Part shown: one piece after another, positions 41,794 through 50,697 of the stretch
Position numbering within the stretch: the stretch's first letter is position 1
Layout of the letters: every line of letters starts with the position of its first letter
Origin: Paenibacillus sp. LHD-117
GTDB taxonomy: Bacteria; Bacillota; Bacilli; Paenibacillales; Paenibacillaceae
Reading direction: 5' to 3'
Assembly (NCBI RefSeq): GCF_030929555.1
Contig: NZ_JAVFVT010000039.1
Span: 1 to 64,000 of the forward strand
DNA: 64,000 bases
Program-made: the position numbers and the translations under genes
The notes under the pieces: model-generated
The model's database searches: none
Seen by the model: only the letters and a program-made list of their open reading frames with translations
What the model was told of the DNA's origin: nothing

Positions 41794-42158
41794 TACCCCC
41801 TCTTTTCGGTTTGGTTATTTCGTCTATGCATGGCATGCATCATACCAACAAACTGTGGAAGAACTTGAGCAGTCAGCTCTTCACCGCCAACAGAATGAAC
41901 CGTGATCCGGTTATCCCCGTACCATATCCACGAAACGGACGATGGATCTACAGCATCGTTCATTTGTCGTAATACTTCACGCAAAAAATCGCTATCCTTC
42001 ACTACGGCCGACAAACTTTTCCCCGCATGCACCGGCTGCAGATCCAGGAGGTGAATAACCTCCCCGATCCTCCTTGCAGCTGCAGCACAGTTCATGGCTT
42101 CGACTAAATGCAGATCGCGCTCATCTTTTCTCTTCAAAAGGACCACCCCCGTATCCAT
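41793..42158 (-). CDS. Hypothetical protein, 121 aa
   Basis: Soluble protein with an alanine-rich helix (LVEAMNCAAAARRIGEVIHL) and a Trp-containing strand (VSWIWYGDNRITVHSVG). Unknown. It lies in a coupled cluster with the 57-aa and 104-aa genes. Confidence 0.55.
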   Translation of the reverse strand: MDTGVVLLKRKDERDLHLVEAMNCAAAARRIGEVIHLLDLQPVHAGKSLSAVVKDSDFLREVLRQMNDAVDPSSVSWIWYGDNRITVHSVGGEELTAQVLPQFVGMMHAMHRRNNQTEKRG

Positions 42159-42163
42159 TTGGA

Positions 42164-42478
42164 TTAAGCAACTCCCTTTCCGATTTCGCGGACCATTATT
42201 TCATAACTTGGAATTAGGCGCTGAAGCGAGGCAGTTACTTCCTCTCGAAAAACTTTTTCCGACGGCAAAATTAGGCTGGTGGACTGGAAGTTCTTCATCA
42301 TTAGGACTAGCTCGATTTCGTTGGCCAATAATAGCTGGTTTCGCTCAACCCAGTTCATTATCTGCTGAGTAGACAACTTCCCCTCCCTTATGGCTGCTTG
42401 AATGGTTCTGCAGCTAATCAAATGATGTGACATCCATTTGTAAAGATCTCTCATGTTTGAACCGAACTCTTCCTTCAT
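42164..42478 (-). CDS. Hypothetical protein, 104 aa
   Basis: Helical protein with an HTH-like stretch (LISCRTIQAAIREGKLSTQQ). The gene starts 130 bp from repeat island G, and the AT-rich gap holds CTTATTTATCAAA repeated twice (near 42550 and 42585), possibly promoter elements. Confidence 0.55.
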   Translation of the reverse strand: MKEEFGSNMRDLYKWMSHHLISCRTIQAAIREGKLSTQQIMNWVERNQLLLANEIELVLMMKNFQSTSLILPSEKVFREEVTASLQRLIPSYEIMVREIGKGVA

Positions 42479-42604
42479 TCAAACTCAGCTCCCCTTTTTA
42501 GTCAGGATCAAGAATGCTCGATATAACGCTCTTGGTGTTTTGAATTATACGCTTATTTATCAAATTTGACAACATGATTTTTAAGCTTATTTATCAAACT
42601 GAGA

Positions 42605-43425
42605 AACGCACGACGGCCGCACGCTTCAGGCGGATCCGGCCGGTGCAGCAGCTGCTCCTTGATCGCCGGCGGTACATGGCCATGAACCAGGAACGGCCGC
42701 GGCGGCAGCCACCTGCAGAAGCGGATCCGGCCAACGAAGCAGCTGCTCCTCGATCACCGGCGCGCTGGCCACGCACCAGGTTCGTCCGCGGCTGCCTCGA
42801 GCTGCAGATCCGGATCCGGCCGGTGCAGCAGCTGCTCCTTGATCATCGACGGTACATGGCCATGAACCAGGAACAGCCTTCGGCAGCCTCGAGCTGCAGA
42901 TCCGATTACCGGCGGCGCAGTTGAAGCTCACCGATCGCCGGCGCGCTGGCCACGCACCAGGAACGGCCGCGGCAACCTCGAGCTGCAGTTCTGGATCCGA
43001 CCGGCGCAGCTGCAGCTCACCGATCGCCGGCAGCGCCCGGCCACGCACCAGGAACGGCCGCGACGGCCACGACCTGCAGATCCGGATCCGGACGGCGCAG
43101 CAGCAGCTCCTCGATCGCCGGCAGCGCCCAGTCACACACCAGGAACATCCGCGGCGGCCGCGACCGCAGAGCCGGATCCGGCCGGCACCGCTGCAGCTCC
43201 TCGATCGCCGGCGCGCTGGCCATCCACCAGGAACGGCCGCGGCGGCCGTGACCTGCAGATCCGGATCCGGCCGGCACCGCTGCAGCTCCTCGTTTGCCGG
43301 AACGCTGGCCACCCACCAGGAACGTCCGTGGCAGCCGGCGCAGCTGCAGTACCTTGATTGCCGGCACGTCGGCCATGGCGGCCGCGGCAGCCGCGCGTCA
43401 CAGCTTCCCGTTCGCTTTCGCGATA
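42605..43425 (+). repeat. GC-rich repeat island G, eight regular ~90-bp units
   Basis: ACCAGGAACG-type cores on plus start at 42686, 42775, 42866, 42956, 43047, 43138, 43226 and 43315. The spacings are 89, 91, 90, 91, 91, 88 and 89 bp, the most regular array in the window. A typical unit contains in order CTGCAG, TCCGGATCC, GGCCGGC, CAGCTC, CGATCGCCGGC, TGGCCA, the CACCAGGAACG core and CGGCCGCGG. The right edge abuts a minus-strand terminator. Confidence 0.93.
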
Positions 43426-43427
43426 GC

Positions 43428-43466
43428 AACAAAAAAAAGAGGGTGCTTATTTTCATAAGCTCCCTC
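43428..43466 (-). terminator. Intrinsic terminator beside island G
   Basis: GAGGG-T-GCTTAT (43439-43450) pairs with ATAAGC-T-CCCTC (43455-43466). On minus it is followed by an eight-U run opposite the A-run at 43431-43438. It ends the gene at 43478. Confidence 0.85.
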
Positions 43467-43477
43467 AAATCCCTCGA

Positions 43478-43687
43478 TTATCTTATTAGGATCGGCATCT
43501 GACATACCGTTACAATCCCCGTCTTGTACGCATATATAAGCTCTACTCGAATCTCCTTCAGCTCGTAGACCCAAGTAAGAAAGTCTTCCTCTTTGTGCTC
43601 TAATAGCTTATTTTTCGTAATGTGCAGCTCGGTCCTCTTTTCACGCAGCGCCTTTAAAGCGCGTTTCTGATGTCCTCGCAAAATCAT
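43478..43687 (-). CDS. Small coiled-coil protein, 69 aa
   Basis: A basic helical protein (ALKALREKRTELHITKNKLL) with a hydrophobic tail. It lies between two terminators, so it is probably expressed by read-through or its own promoter. Function unknown. Confidence 0.5.
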   Translation of the reverse strand: MILRGHQKRALKALREKRTELHITKNKLLEHKEEDFLTWVYELKEIRVELIYAYKTGIVTVCQMPILIR

Positions 43688-43725
43688 CCCCTCTTTCGAT
43701 AGTCCAGCCCTGCTAAACCAGCTAT

Positions 43726-43750
43726 AAAAAAAGAACGGGGGCCCGTTCTT
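43726..43750 (-). terminator. Terminator at the end of the transfer/Tad operon
   Basis: AAGAACGGG (43731-43739) pairs perfectly with CCCGTTCTT (43742-43750) with a 2-nt loop. A seven-U run follows on minus. It directly follows the stop of the replication-relaxation gene. Confidence 0.88.
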
Positions 43751-43752
43751 CT

Positions 43753-44550
43753 TTACTTCTTCTCCAGCTTTTCCTTAATCCAAGGAATCTCGTCTCCTTC
43801 GACAAAGAACACCATCTCCGGTAGCTTGTCCTGGTTTGCGTATGAAATTGTCTTGAGAGCATTCCAGTTTCTCTCTAAATACTGCTTCCTTTTCTCCGAA
43901 ATGGTTACCCACACAATAGGACGATTTAGCTCCAAAGACATATACAGATCCACGTATCGCTTAAACTTCGTTTCTATCTGTCTCGGCCCTTCGGTATCGT
44001 TGTCAAATTCCACGTAAAGGTCAATGTTGCTCGACTCTGTTCCAACGCGCATGCCACCGTCCGGACGAATGATATTCCGTCTATTCAGTCCTTCGCCGCC
44101 TATCTTTTCATTCCATCGCATGATCATCAAGTCAGCGATTTCATATGACGATTGCCAGCTCATTACGCCGAAATTCTCAATGGACCGACACAAAATATTG
44201 TTAATTCCGGAGTAGTGGACCAGTTGTCCAGCTGGAGCTTCTTTTACCTTGTCGCCCTGCAATTCCATTATCGCCTGAACATACCTTATCCCTTCAGATG
44301 TCAGCGAGTAAATCGCCGTTTTAATCTTGTTAGGTTGTCTTGGCAGATACTTCGTTCGAACAAGGAACGTCTCTTCTCCCAATTCTCTTTCCATTTTACG
44401 AGCCATGACAAATGCGTAATCGAGGCTCCTAAAACCCCATTTTGTAATCGTCAGGAGCTGTTCCTTGGTTGCCATACCCAGATCAAACAATAGGCATAGC
44501 AGTTGATCTTCTCTTCGCAAGTTAGGGTGATCCACCCATTGGAATATCAT
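43753..44550 (-). CDS. Replication-relaxation family protein (PF13814-like), 265 aa
   Basis: An N-terminal winged-helix region (LRREDQLLCLLFDLGMATKE) and a C-terminal nuclease-like half with PDGGMRV ... IDLYVEFDNDTEG resemble the Replic_Relax family found beside TraG/VirD4-like ATPases on Gram-positive plasmids. A role in relaxosome assembly or DNA processing before transfer is inferred. It is the last gene of the long minus-strand operon, and no classical relaxase was seen. Confidence 0.65.
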   Translation of the reverse strand: MIFQWVDHPNLRREDQLLCLLFDLGMATKEQLLTITKWGFRSLDYAFVMARKMERELGEETFLVRTKYLPRQPNKIKTAIYSLTSEGIRYVQAIMELQGDKVKEAPAGQLVHYSGINNILCRSIENFGVMSWQSSYEIADLMIMRWNEKIGGEGLNRRNIIRPDGGMRVGTESSNIDLYVEFDNDTEGPRQIETKFKRYVDLYMSLELNRPIVWVTISEKRKQYLERNWNALKTISYANQDKLPEMVFFVEGDEIPWIKEKLEKK

Positions 44551-44571
44551 ACTTTTCCGCCCTCTCTTTAT

Positions 44572-47325
44572 CTAAAACTCCCAACGCATCACGTCCGCTT
44601 CTTTTGGCGTGGCAGCTTTCTCTTCTGGCTGCTTAGCGCTCGGTTTTTCTGTCGATTCTGCGGTGGGAGACATTTCTGACCGGTTCCTTTTACGTTGGAT
44701 CTTCGGAGGCGGTGAAGCCGGTCTTACCGTAACATTCTCTGCCTGTTTTTTCTCGGATGGCCCGGTGTCAGTTGTTAATTCTATTTGTTCCTGAATCATC
44801 TTTTTTTGCCGTTGTAGTACGGTTCCAGTAGTCAAGTATTCGTCTATCATCTCATCTACCTCATCCGCACGCAAGCAATCTCGAGCCATCAATTCCAGCC
44901 CTTTTGCCTCACCCCATGCAAGCGCGGCTTGCATCTCTCTTTCATCTTCATGATTCGCCCATTCGCCGCTGCCATCCGGCCGATAAAGGTACGGCGGATC
45001 GCACTCAACCGTAAAGGTCTTGGGTTGATTTCTGCCCTCGACTTTTGCCCTCGTATAGACGGCCAGCATCCGCTCTGGCAGCTTTTGTAGGAAGTCCCTA
45101 TCAAAAGCTCCGGCAGTCATCTGCTGAACAACAGCGGCCGATTTAGGACCCTGAGCAGTAGAGAAGATGTTATTTACAATCTCCGTAACGGAGTTAATAA
45201 TTTCCGCATCCATCTGGCCTATCGATTGTGTACTTAACCCCAAAGATAAACCGAATTTCCGGTCCTCTGCAATGATCTTATTCATGATTGGATACTGTGT
45301 TCGATGCGCCTCATCATAGATGCTGATATGTACTTTTGAACCTGTTGCCCTGGTCTGTGCTGTCTTATGGAATTGATTTGCGATAAAACCGCCGGATAGC
45401 TTCGTCGCAGCCTGATTTACATTCTTCATGTTGAATAAAACAATGTGTCCTTCATCCATCCACTTCCGAAGCTCGAGTCCCATCTTGGGCTGGCCGAACA
45501 TGCGGCGCATCGCTTCATTCGTTTGAAACGGAGATAATCGATTGAGCAGCGGGCCTACTGCCTGACCAATTTTCTTCTCCAGATCCGGAAACTCTCGCTC
45601 CCAGAACTGCAGAATGATTTTGTCTTTCACGTGTGGCAGAACGCGGTCTCTGAACCGTTTCTCCATCAGCAAGGGAATGATTCCTAATACGTTATGATCC
45701 TGGCTTGTATCAGAAATGAGCGTAGTGAGCGCATTCCTTAATATGCGGTCCATTTGGGGCGTATCCCCGCCGTACGCAGTTTTAATCAAGTCAAAGGCTT
45801 CATCGCTAAGACCATGAACCGATTCATTATTCATTCGCTTCAGAATGTTCAGCGGCAATACATATTCCGCACTTCCCAAATCAAAATAATGCACCTTGCT
45901 CCAATCGACCGGGATCCCCATTTTTTCATAATGACATAATCGGTTCAGAATCGTAATAGCCGTCTCTTGGGCCGGATCAGAGAGTGAAAATCCTGGGGTA
46001 TCATTTGGATTAGCTAGCCATGTTTGCACCATGGATTCTATCAACTCTAAGAGAAACGATGATTTACCGGCACCAGTCATCCCCGAGAGGAACCAGTGCC
46101 TCGTGAATTGAGTGATGGGCATGCGAACTTCCCGGCCCTTCATCAGGGGGTGTAGCATCTTCCCCAAGCTAATGCCATCAATGAATTCATCGTCCTTTAG
46201 TAGTTCTTGACCCTTCTGCAGATGTGGAACGTATTGATAAATACGATGCTCCCCACGTGGTAGCCGGAAGATGTTGCTGAGCTCTTCACCGGTCATATAA
46301 GCGCTGTTAATCTTACTTGGCATCGGAGCACTGTCAAAGATTGATTTCGACAGGTTGCGATCACGAACAAACCGTAAAGCGTTATCAAAATGAAAGGCAG
46401 ACCGTACGGCCGTTGCCGCTGTTTGTGCAATGGAATGAGCATGCTTACCGTGAGCGAGCAACCTAATACTTACCGCGAATGCCGTTTCCCGTCCCGTAAA
46501 TCGCTTCTGCATCATTCGGATCCGTTCCTTGTCATCCGGATCCAGGTCTGCAAGGCTTACCCTTGTCTTTGACGGCTTCGCGGTGGCCTTTGTTGCTTTC
46601 TTGGCGGCGGATCCCTTTAGGGCATCTCCGAAGCTCCTGAGGCTCATATCAATCGTCTGCGGGTCCGTAATACCATGCTTACGATAAATGGACTTGATAC
46701 CTTGCTGCACTCGCCGCCGGATCTCGTTATTCGATACAGGTGAAATGAGAATATCTAGCCAACACTCCGTCTCCTTTGCGCTGGCATCCAGGCTATACAG
46801 GATGTCCTCTATGTCCTCTTCCCCACTATAAGTTTTGAACGCAAATCCTTCGCGCGGCCCTTTATCTGCTGTTAGAAAATGACCACCATACAATGACGTG
46901 TCCTTCGCTTTCTTCTCTGAATCCACCGGAAGCTCGGTCATGGATAAAGGCAGGTCACTATGCTGAACGTCATGCAATTCGATCTCCGGATAGATGTTTC
47001 GGTATGCGCGCATAATTCCTGTTTGACGATCCTCTGGGAACCCGATATATAGCGCGATTTCGCCCTTTATATCCTTGTGGATTAAATAACGAAACCATTC
47101 CTTGCCTTTTCGAACCTGGTCCATTCGCGTCCGCTTATATTCATGCAGGTTTTGTATTAAGCGCATGATCTTGTCCGGGCTTGCCGCGGTGTCCTTATGT
47201 GGAATAATCCTTACATATCGATAACGGGACCGGTTTTCCTGGAGCTTTTTTTCTTGCTGAATGCGGTCAACAACCAAAGTAGAGACAGCGACAGCCCCGC
47301 CTAAGGCAAACCACCATGGATTCAT
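44572..47325 (-). CDS. HerA/VirD4-type conjugative ATPase, 917 aa
   Basis: The N-terminus has a short hydrophobic segment. The Walker A is SGMTGAGKSS, the Walker B ISIYDEAHR, and a downstream sensor-like LGLSTQSIGQMD is typical of VirD4/TraG and VirB4-like motor ATPases. The C-terminal ~110 residues are charged and Pro/Lys-rich. Adjacency to a replication-relaxation protein suggests the coupling role that links DNA to the transfer channel. ATGA overlap couples it to the upstream gene. Confidence 0.75.
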   Translation of the reverse strand: MNPWWFALGGAVAVSTLVVDRIQQEKKLQENRSRYRYVRIIPHKDTAASPDKIMRLIQNLHEYKRTRMDQVRKGKEWFRYLIHKDIKGEIALYIGFPEDRQTGIMRAYRNIYPEIELHDVQHSDLPLSMTELPVDSEKKAKDTSLYGGHFLTADKGPREGFAFKTYSGEEDIEDILYSLDASAKETECWLDILISPVSNNEIRRRVQQGIKSIYRKHGITDPQTIDMSLRSFGDALKGSAAKKATKATAKPSKTRVSLADLDPDDKERIRMMQKRFTGRETAFAVSIRLLAHGKHAHSIAQTAATAVRSAFHFDNALRFVRDRNLSKSIFDSAPMPSKINSAYMTGEELSNIFRLPRGEHRIYQYVPHLQKGQELLKDDEFIDGISLGKMLHPLMKGREVRMPITQFTRHWFLSGMTGAGKSSFLLELIESMVQTWLANPNDTPGFSLSDPAQETAITILNRLCHYEKMGIPVDWSKVHYFDLGSAEYVLPLNILKRMNNESVHGLSDEAFDLIKTAYGGDTPQMDRILRNALTTLISDTSQDHNVLGIIPLLMEKRFRDRVLPHVKDKIILQFWEREFPDLEKKIGQAVGPLLNRLSPFQTNEAMRRMFGQPKMGLELRKWMDEGHIVLFNMKNVNQAATKLSGGFIANQFHKTAQTRATGSKVHISIYDEAHRTQYPIMNKIIAEDRKFGLSLGLSTQSIGQMDAEIINSVTEIVNNIFSTAQGPKSAAVVQQMTAGAFDRDFLQKLPERMLAVYTRAKVEGRNQPKTFTVECDPPYLYRPDGSGEWANHEDEREMQAALAWGEAKGLELMARDCLRADEVDEMIDEYLTTGTVLQRQKKMIQEQIELTTDTGPSEKKQAENVTVRPASPPPKIQRKRNRSEMSPTAESTEKPSAKQPEEKAATPKEADVMRWEF

Positions 47326-47978
47326 TGCATCGCCCCCAACGAAGTTTGCTGGATAAAGGCCGGAATCGCATTACGCAGATGAAGGACGTAGGGCGACCAT
47401 GTCGGTTGCGGGCTCGGCTCTGGTTCTGGATCCGCCTCGATGTGATCTTCTTCAGCTACAGCCTCCTGCAGCACACCAGGATCCTCAATGTCGGAATATA
47501 CCACCGGAGCTGCTACGCTTGCGGCCTGATTGTTTTGATACTGATTAATAAAGTAGGCCGGCGCATGATGCTCAATGGCAAATCGCATTCTGACGGCATC
47601 CAACATCCAAGTTTGTTTGTGTTCTTCATCCATCTGTCCTAAATGTTGCCCGACTTGTCCATCCAAGACCTGTGCGGGATCCAATCCCTGGAGCGGATCC
47701 TTTACCTCTTTCGTTTCAACCGGGACCGGTTCGGCTAGATGCAGCAGCCACGACTTCAAATCCTCATATTGTTTCGGGTGAAGCTCGTTCCCCGTCTCCT
47801 TCAGCATAAACCGTTGCATTTCTACACGCAGGAGGACGGCTTCCCGAATCCAATGCGTTGTTCTAAAGCCTTCCGTTCCATTGGATGCCTGATCCAAGGA
47901 ATCGAGAATATCCATTGCCATCTTGTCCAATTCTTCCTCGAAACTTAACCGGGTGCTATAGACTTTAGTTTTTGACAT
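47322..47978 (-). CDS. Hypothetical transfer-operon protein, 218 aa
   Basis: The opening YSTRLSFEEELDKMAMDILD may be a short RHH-like region. The rest is helical then Glu/Pro-rich. It lies in the transfer operon between the M23 hydrolase and the ATPase. The function is not recognised, but position suggests a relaxosome or channel accessory. Confidence 0.6.
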   Translation of the reverse strand: MSKTKVYSTRLSFEEELDKMAMDILDSLDQASNGTEGFRTTHWIREAVLLRVEMQRFMLKETGNELHPKQYEDLKSWLLHLAEPVPVETKEVKDPLQGLDPAQVLDGQVGQHLGQMDEEHKQTWMLDAVRMRFAIEHHAPAYFINQYQNNQAASVAAPVVYSDIEDPGVLQEAVAEEDHIEADPEPEPSPQPTWSPYVLHLRNAIPAFIQQTSLGAMQ

Positions 47979-47980
47979 GA

Positions 47981-49312
47981 CTACTCTTCGCCACCTTTAA
48001 AGAATGGAATGGGATTCGTTGAATTTGCTGCTCCTGGCTCAAAAACTTCAAAATGGAGATGCGGTCCTGTACTTCTGCCGGTAGATCCAACGGCGCCAAT
48101 GACCTCACCACGCTTTACGGAATCATCTTCTTTTACATAGGTCTTGGATAAGTGCATGTACCAGGTAATGTAGCCGCTCGGATGCTGTATTTTGATATTA
48201 TTACCCGATATAGAGTTGTAATTGGCCCGAATGACAACACCTTCATCTGCCGCGATAACATCCGTTCCTTTTGGGGCCGGTATGTCCATGCCCGAATGCA
48301 AACGTCGCTCCCCCGTAATCGGATGAACCCTCATTCCAAAGTGGGACGATATCTTTTTTAACGATGGGACTGGCCACGCCAAGAGCGTGTCAGCTGGCAC
48401 ATCAATAATCTGGCCACTACGATCTACCTCGGACTGCCCTTCTTCGAATAATCCATCGTCATAAAAATTGGGATCGTATGCGAGTGCCTGGTTCAAGACG
48501 AATCGAAACTCATTTTCGTCTTCTTCATCCATCCGCACTTCCTTCATAGCCTCATACAGCATTGCATAGTCTATTTCCCGTTCGACCGATAAGAGCATTG
48601 GCGTTGTGGTTACGGTGGTGGTCACGACCTCTTTTTGCTCAGACTCCGTTTGCGAACTGCTCGTTGAAGTTGAGGTAGTTTTCTTGTTCATGTATTTGAA
48701 AGAATGAAGACCATTGTACGTAACAAGACTGGTGATGAATGCCTTCTTTGTTGTCGTCGTGCTGCTTTCGCTCGTTACAGTTGGTTTGGTGTCAGATCCC
48801 GATTCTTTATCATTCGTGTTCGTAGGGCTCGTCGATGGCGCTGGTGGTTTAATTTTTGTGGTGGTTGTTACTGTCGTCGTTTCTGTGACCACATCAAAAT
48901 ATTCTATTTTTACTTCCTTTGGCTCCAGGACCTCAGCAAGCTTACCGACGCATTCCAATTCACAAGGATCTTCGACCTGACCGAAAACCCACAGAAGCCC
49001 TTTATAATCACCGATCTCCGCTTCCTTCAGTTGTTGTCGCATTTCGCTATTTAAACCCGTCTGCCGCTGTCCACTGGCCGGATCAGTCCAGCTCACTTTA
49101 TCCATCCAGCTTTCAGAGATAAGATCGTATTGGATGTCTTCATCCTGGTCACCCTTGTTTAAAAACTGACTGATGGCTGCCTTCCCCGATATAATCGAAA
49201 ACGCAGAGCTGATCAACACGATTAATAAAAGAGCGATTCCCATAATGAGGACGACTTTTAAGCCGACCAAAAGAGTTATCCGGGAAATCCATCGATTGAT
49301 GATTCCCTTCAT
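47981..49312 (-). CDS. Membrane-anchored M23 peptidoglycan hydrolase, 443 aa
   Basis: One N-terminal transmembrane helix precedes a Thr/Ser-rich linker (VVTETTTVTTTTKI). The C-terminal M23 domain has the HSGMDIPAP zinc-binding H-x3-D pattern and the HLHFEV motif. In conjugation systems such enzymes open the wall for the channel (VirB1-like role). The ATGA overlap with the upstream gene shows coupling. Confidence 0.82.
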   Translation of the reverse strand: MKGIINRWISRITLLVGLKVVLIMGIALLLIVLISSAFSIISGKAAISQFLNKGDQDEDIQYDLISESWMDKVSWTDPASGQRQTGLNSEMRQQLKEAEIGDYKGLLWVFGQVEDPCELECVGKLAEVLEPKEVKIEYFDVVTETTTVTTTTKIKPPAPSTSPTNTNDKESGSDTKPTVTSESSTTTTKKAFITSLVTYNGLHSFKYMNKKTTSTSTSSSQTESEQKEVVTTTVTTTPMLLSVEREIDYAMLYEAMKEVRMDEEDENEFRFVLNQALAYDPNFYDDGLFEEGQSEVDRSGQIIDVPADTLLAWPVPSLKKISSHFGMRVHPITGERRLHSGMDIPAPKGTDVIAADEGVVIRANYNSISGNNIKIQHPSGYITWYMHLSKTYVKEDDSVKRGEVIGAVGSTGRSTGPHLHFEVFEPGAANSTNPIPFFKGGEE

Positions 49313-50313
49313 CTCTCCACCACAGAAATCTGAGCAAGATAATTGACTTTATACAGACCTCGAAGAACCGCGAACTCCGGATCGGCGACAGATCTCGCTT
49401 GTGGAAACCTCTCCTGCAGCTCTTCCAATATGTGTTGAACATCTTCCCCTACTAGCAATTGATCGGTCACACGATGCTTGGTGAGCAGCTGCTGGATTTG
49501 CTGACTGAGCCGGTCTACCAAATGTGTTTTAGCCTCGCGGATGACCTCCACCAGATCGATAGGCATGCCGCCGAACATGGCATAGCCGTCCTCGAATGCC
49601 TTCTCGTCAGAGTAAGGACGCAAGGTGGATTTTGTCCTGTCCATATAAAAACGCTTAATGCGGAATAGCACCGCGTTGAGACTTTGAGGGAAATCGCCTG
49701 CATCCACTACCTCTAGCGATTCCTCACGGAATATCACCCATTCCGTTCGTTGCATTGCAACACGGAGCAGAAAGAAAATCCGGCTTTGACTTTCCAGTGC
49801 AGGGAACTTCTTAACGGATTCGTCATCCCCTTCAAAAAAATCGTCCTCTGACGTTCTGTCCCTAAGAAGCGCGTCGATCGACATGCATATCGTTGTTGGG
49901 ATTATTTCGACCTGACCGAACTTGAGTTGGATAACCTCTCCCGTCTTCAAGTCCTCGACGGTATAAGAAATCTCTTGAAGTGATTCACGAATCAACGCAG
50001 CGTTACGATATTCAGATAAGGGAACAGTCACCGTAAGCCGTTGTCTGCTTATTTCAGGGACCTGCAGCAGAGCAGCTGCCAAGATTGGATGGAAAAGAGG
50101 ATCTGCAATATCAGAGGGCGTCATAACGGTTTTATCCGGGACAGGCTCTGTAAGAATGGAGTAATAATAAGGATGCCTATGCTCGTCCGTCATTTTCAAA
50201 ACGTAGGCCGCGTCATCGTCCTGTCCAGGCACGACATACGCAGGAATCGTATTAAATTTCAAAGCATCCGTGGTCATATGTAATTGTTTCGCAAAATGAA
50301 TACAAACGGTCAT
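49309..50313 (-). CDS. Degenerate ParM/actin-like protein, 334 aa
   Basis: The ATGA start at 50313 overlaps the prepilin peptidase stop and has AGGAGG upstream. The longer frame is an artefact inside that gene. Middle and end match the bacterial actin (ParM/StbA/Alp) pattern: TVTVPLSEYRNAALIRESLQ and IIPTTICMSIDALL, then DPEFAVLRGLYK (compare PEFANARGFYK). The N-terminal phosphate-1 motif and the usual GGG loop (here LVGEDVQ) are missing. It may be a non-polymerising structural or regulatory derivative in the pilus operon. Confidence 0.45.
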   Translation of the reverse strand: MTVCIHFAKQLHMTTDALKFNTIPAYVVPGQDDDAAYVLKMTDEHRHPYYYSILTEPVPDKTVMTPSDIADPLFHPILAAALLQVPEISRQRLTVTVPLSEYRNAALIRESLQEISYTVEDLKTGEVIQLKFGQVEIIPTTICMSIDALLRDRTSEDDFFEGDDESVKKFPALESQSRIFFLLRVAMQRTEWVIFREESLEVVDAGDFPQSLNAVLFRIKRFYMDRTKSTLRPYSDEKAFEDGYAMFGGMPIDLVEVIREAKTHLVDRLSQQIQQLLTKHRVTDQLLVGEDVQHILEELQERFPQARSVADPEFAVLRGLYKVNYLAQISVVER

Positions 50314-50696
50314 AGCCACTTTCCTCCTGTTACCACAAAGATGAGCATTGCCACACATAAGTAAAATAGCATCGGCGCATTCGTCCGAAAAAGTTTGATG
50401 TGAACGTATGAAAGAATATACGTGACGATCACCAGCAGCCACGCGACCACCGGCAATGCCGCTGCTACCATCGGGAGAACCCATTTATCTGCAGTCCCGA
50501 CTACTCGTTTCATGAACAGCATCAAAAAGGAGAGTAGCAGCGTGCTCAACAAAGATTGCAGCGGATGTTGCCAGATTAGGCCGATACAGCTCACAACCAG
50601 TGCCATAACCGCCCAGACTGGCACTTGCTTATCGCGCAAATCCAAATACCCCAGCACCGCTAAAACCAGGAGAAATCCCCCCTGTCCGATGATCAT
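50310..50696 (-). CDS. TadV/CpaA-type prepilin peptidase, 128 aa
   Basis: A four-helix membrane protein with the aspartate pair of type IV prepilin peptidases: LGYLDLRDK and GTADKW (a GxGD-like site). It should cleave the Flp-type pilin leader. It is small, as is usual for the Tad branch. Confidence 0.75.
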   Translation of the reverse strand: MIIGQGGFLLVLAVLGYLDLRDKQVPVWAVMALVVSCIGLIWQHPLQSLLSTLLLSFLMLFMKRVVGTADKWVLPMVAAALPVVAWLLVIVTYILSYVHIKLFRTNAPMLFYLCVAMLIFVVTGGKWL

Positions 50697-50697
50697 T

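Noticed and set aside
42605-43425. CRISPR array
   Set aside because: The period (~90 bp) is constant but the conserved core is only about 11 bp. There is no 25-40-bp identical repeat with unique spacers and no cas genes.
48704-49054. Plus-strand frames opposite the M23 peptidase gene
   Set aside because: They are antisense to the Thr/Ser-rich linker of a well-supported gene and have no start signals.
50314-50484. N-terminal extension of the actin-like protein
   Set aside because: It lies entirely inside the prepilin peptidase gene. The ATGA-coupled start at 50313 with AGGAGG is far better.
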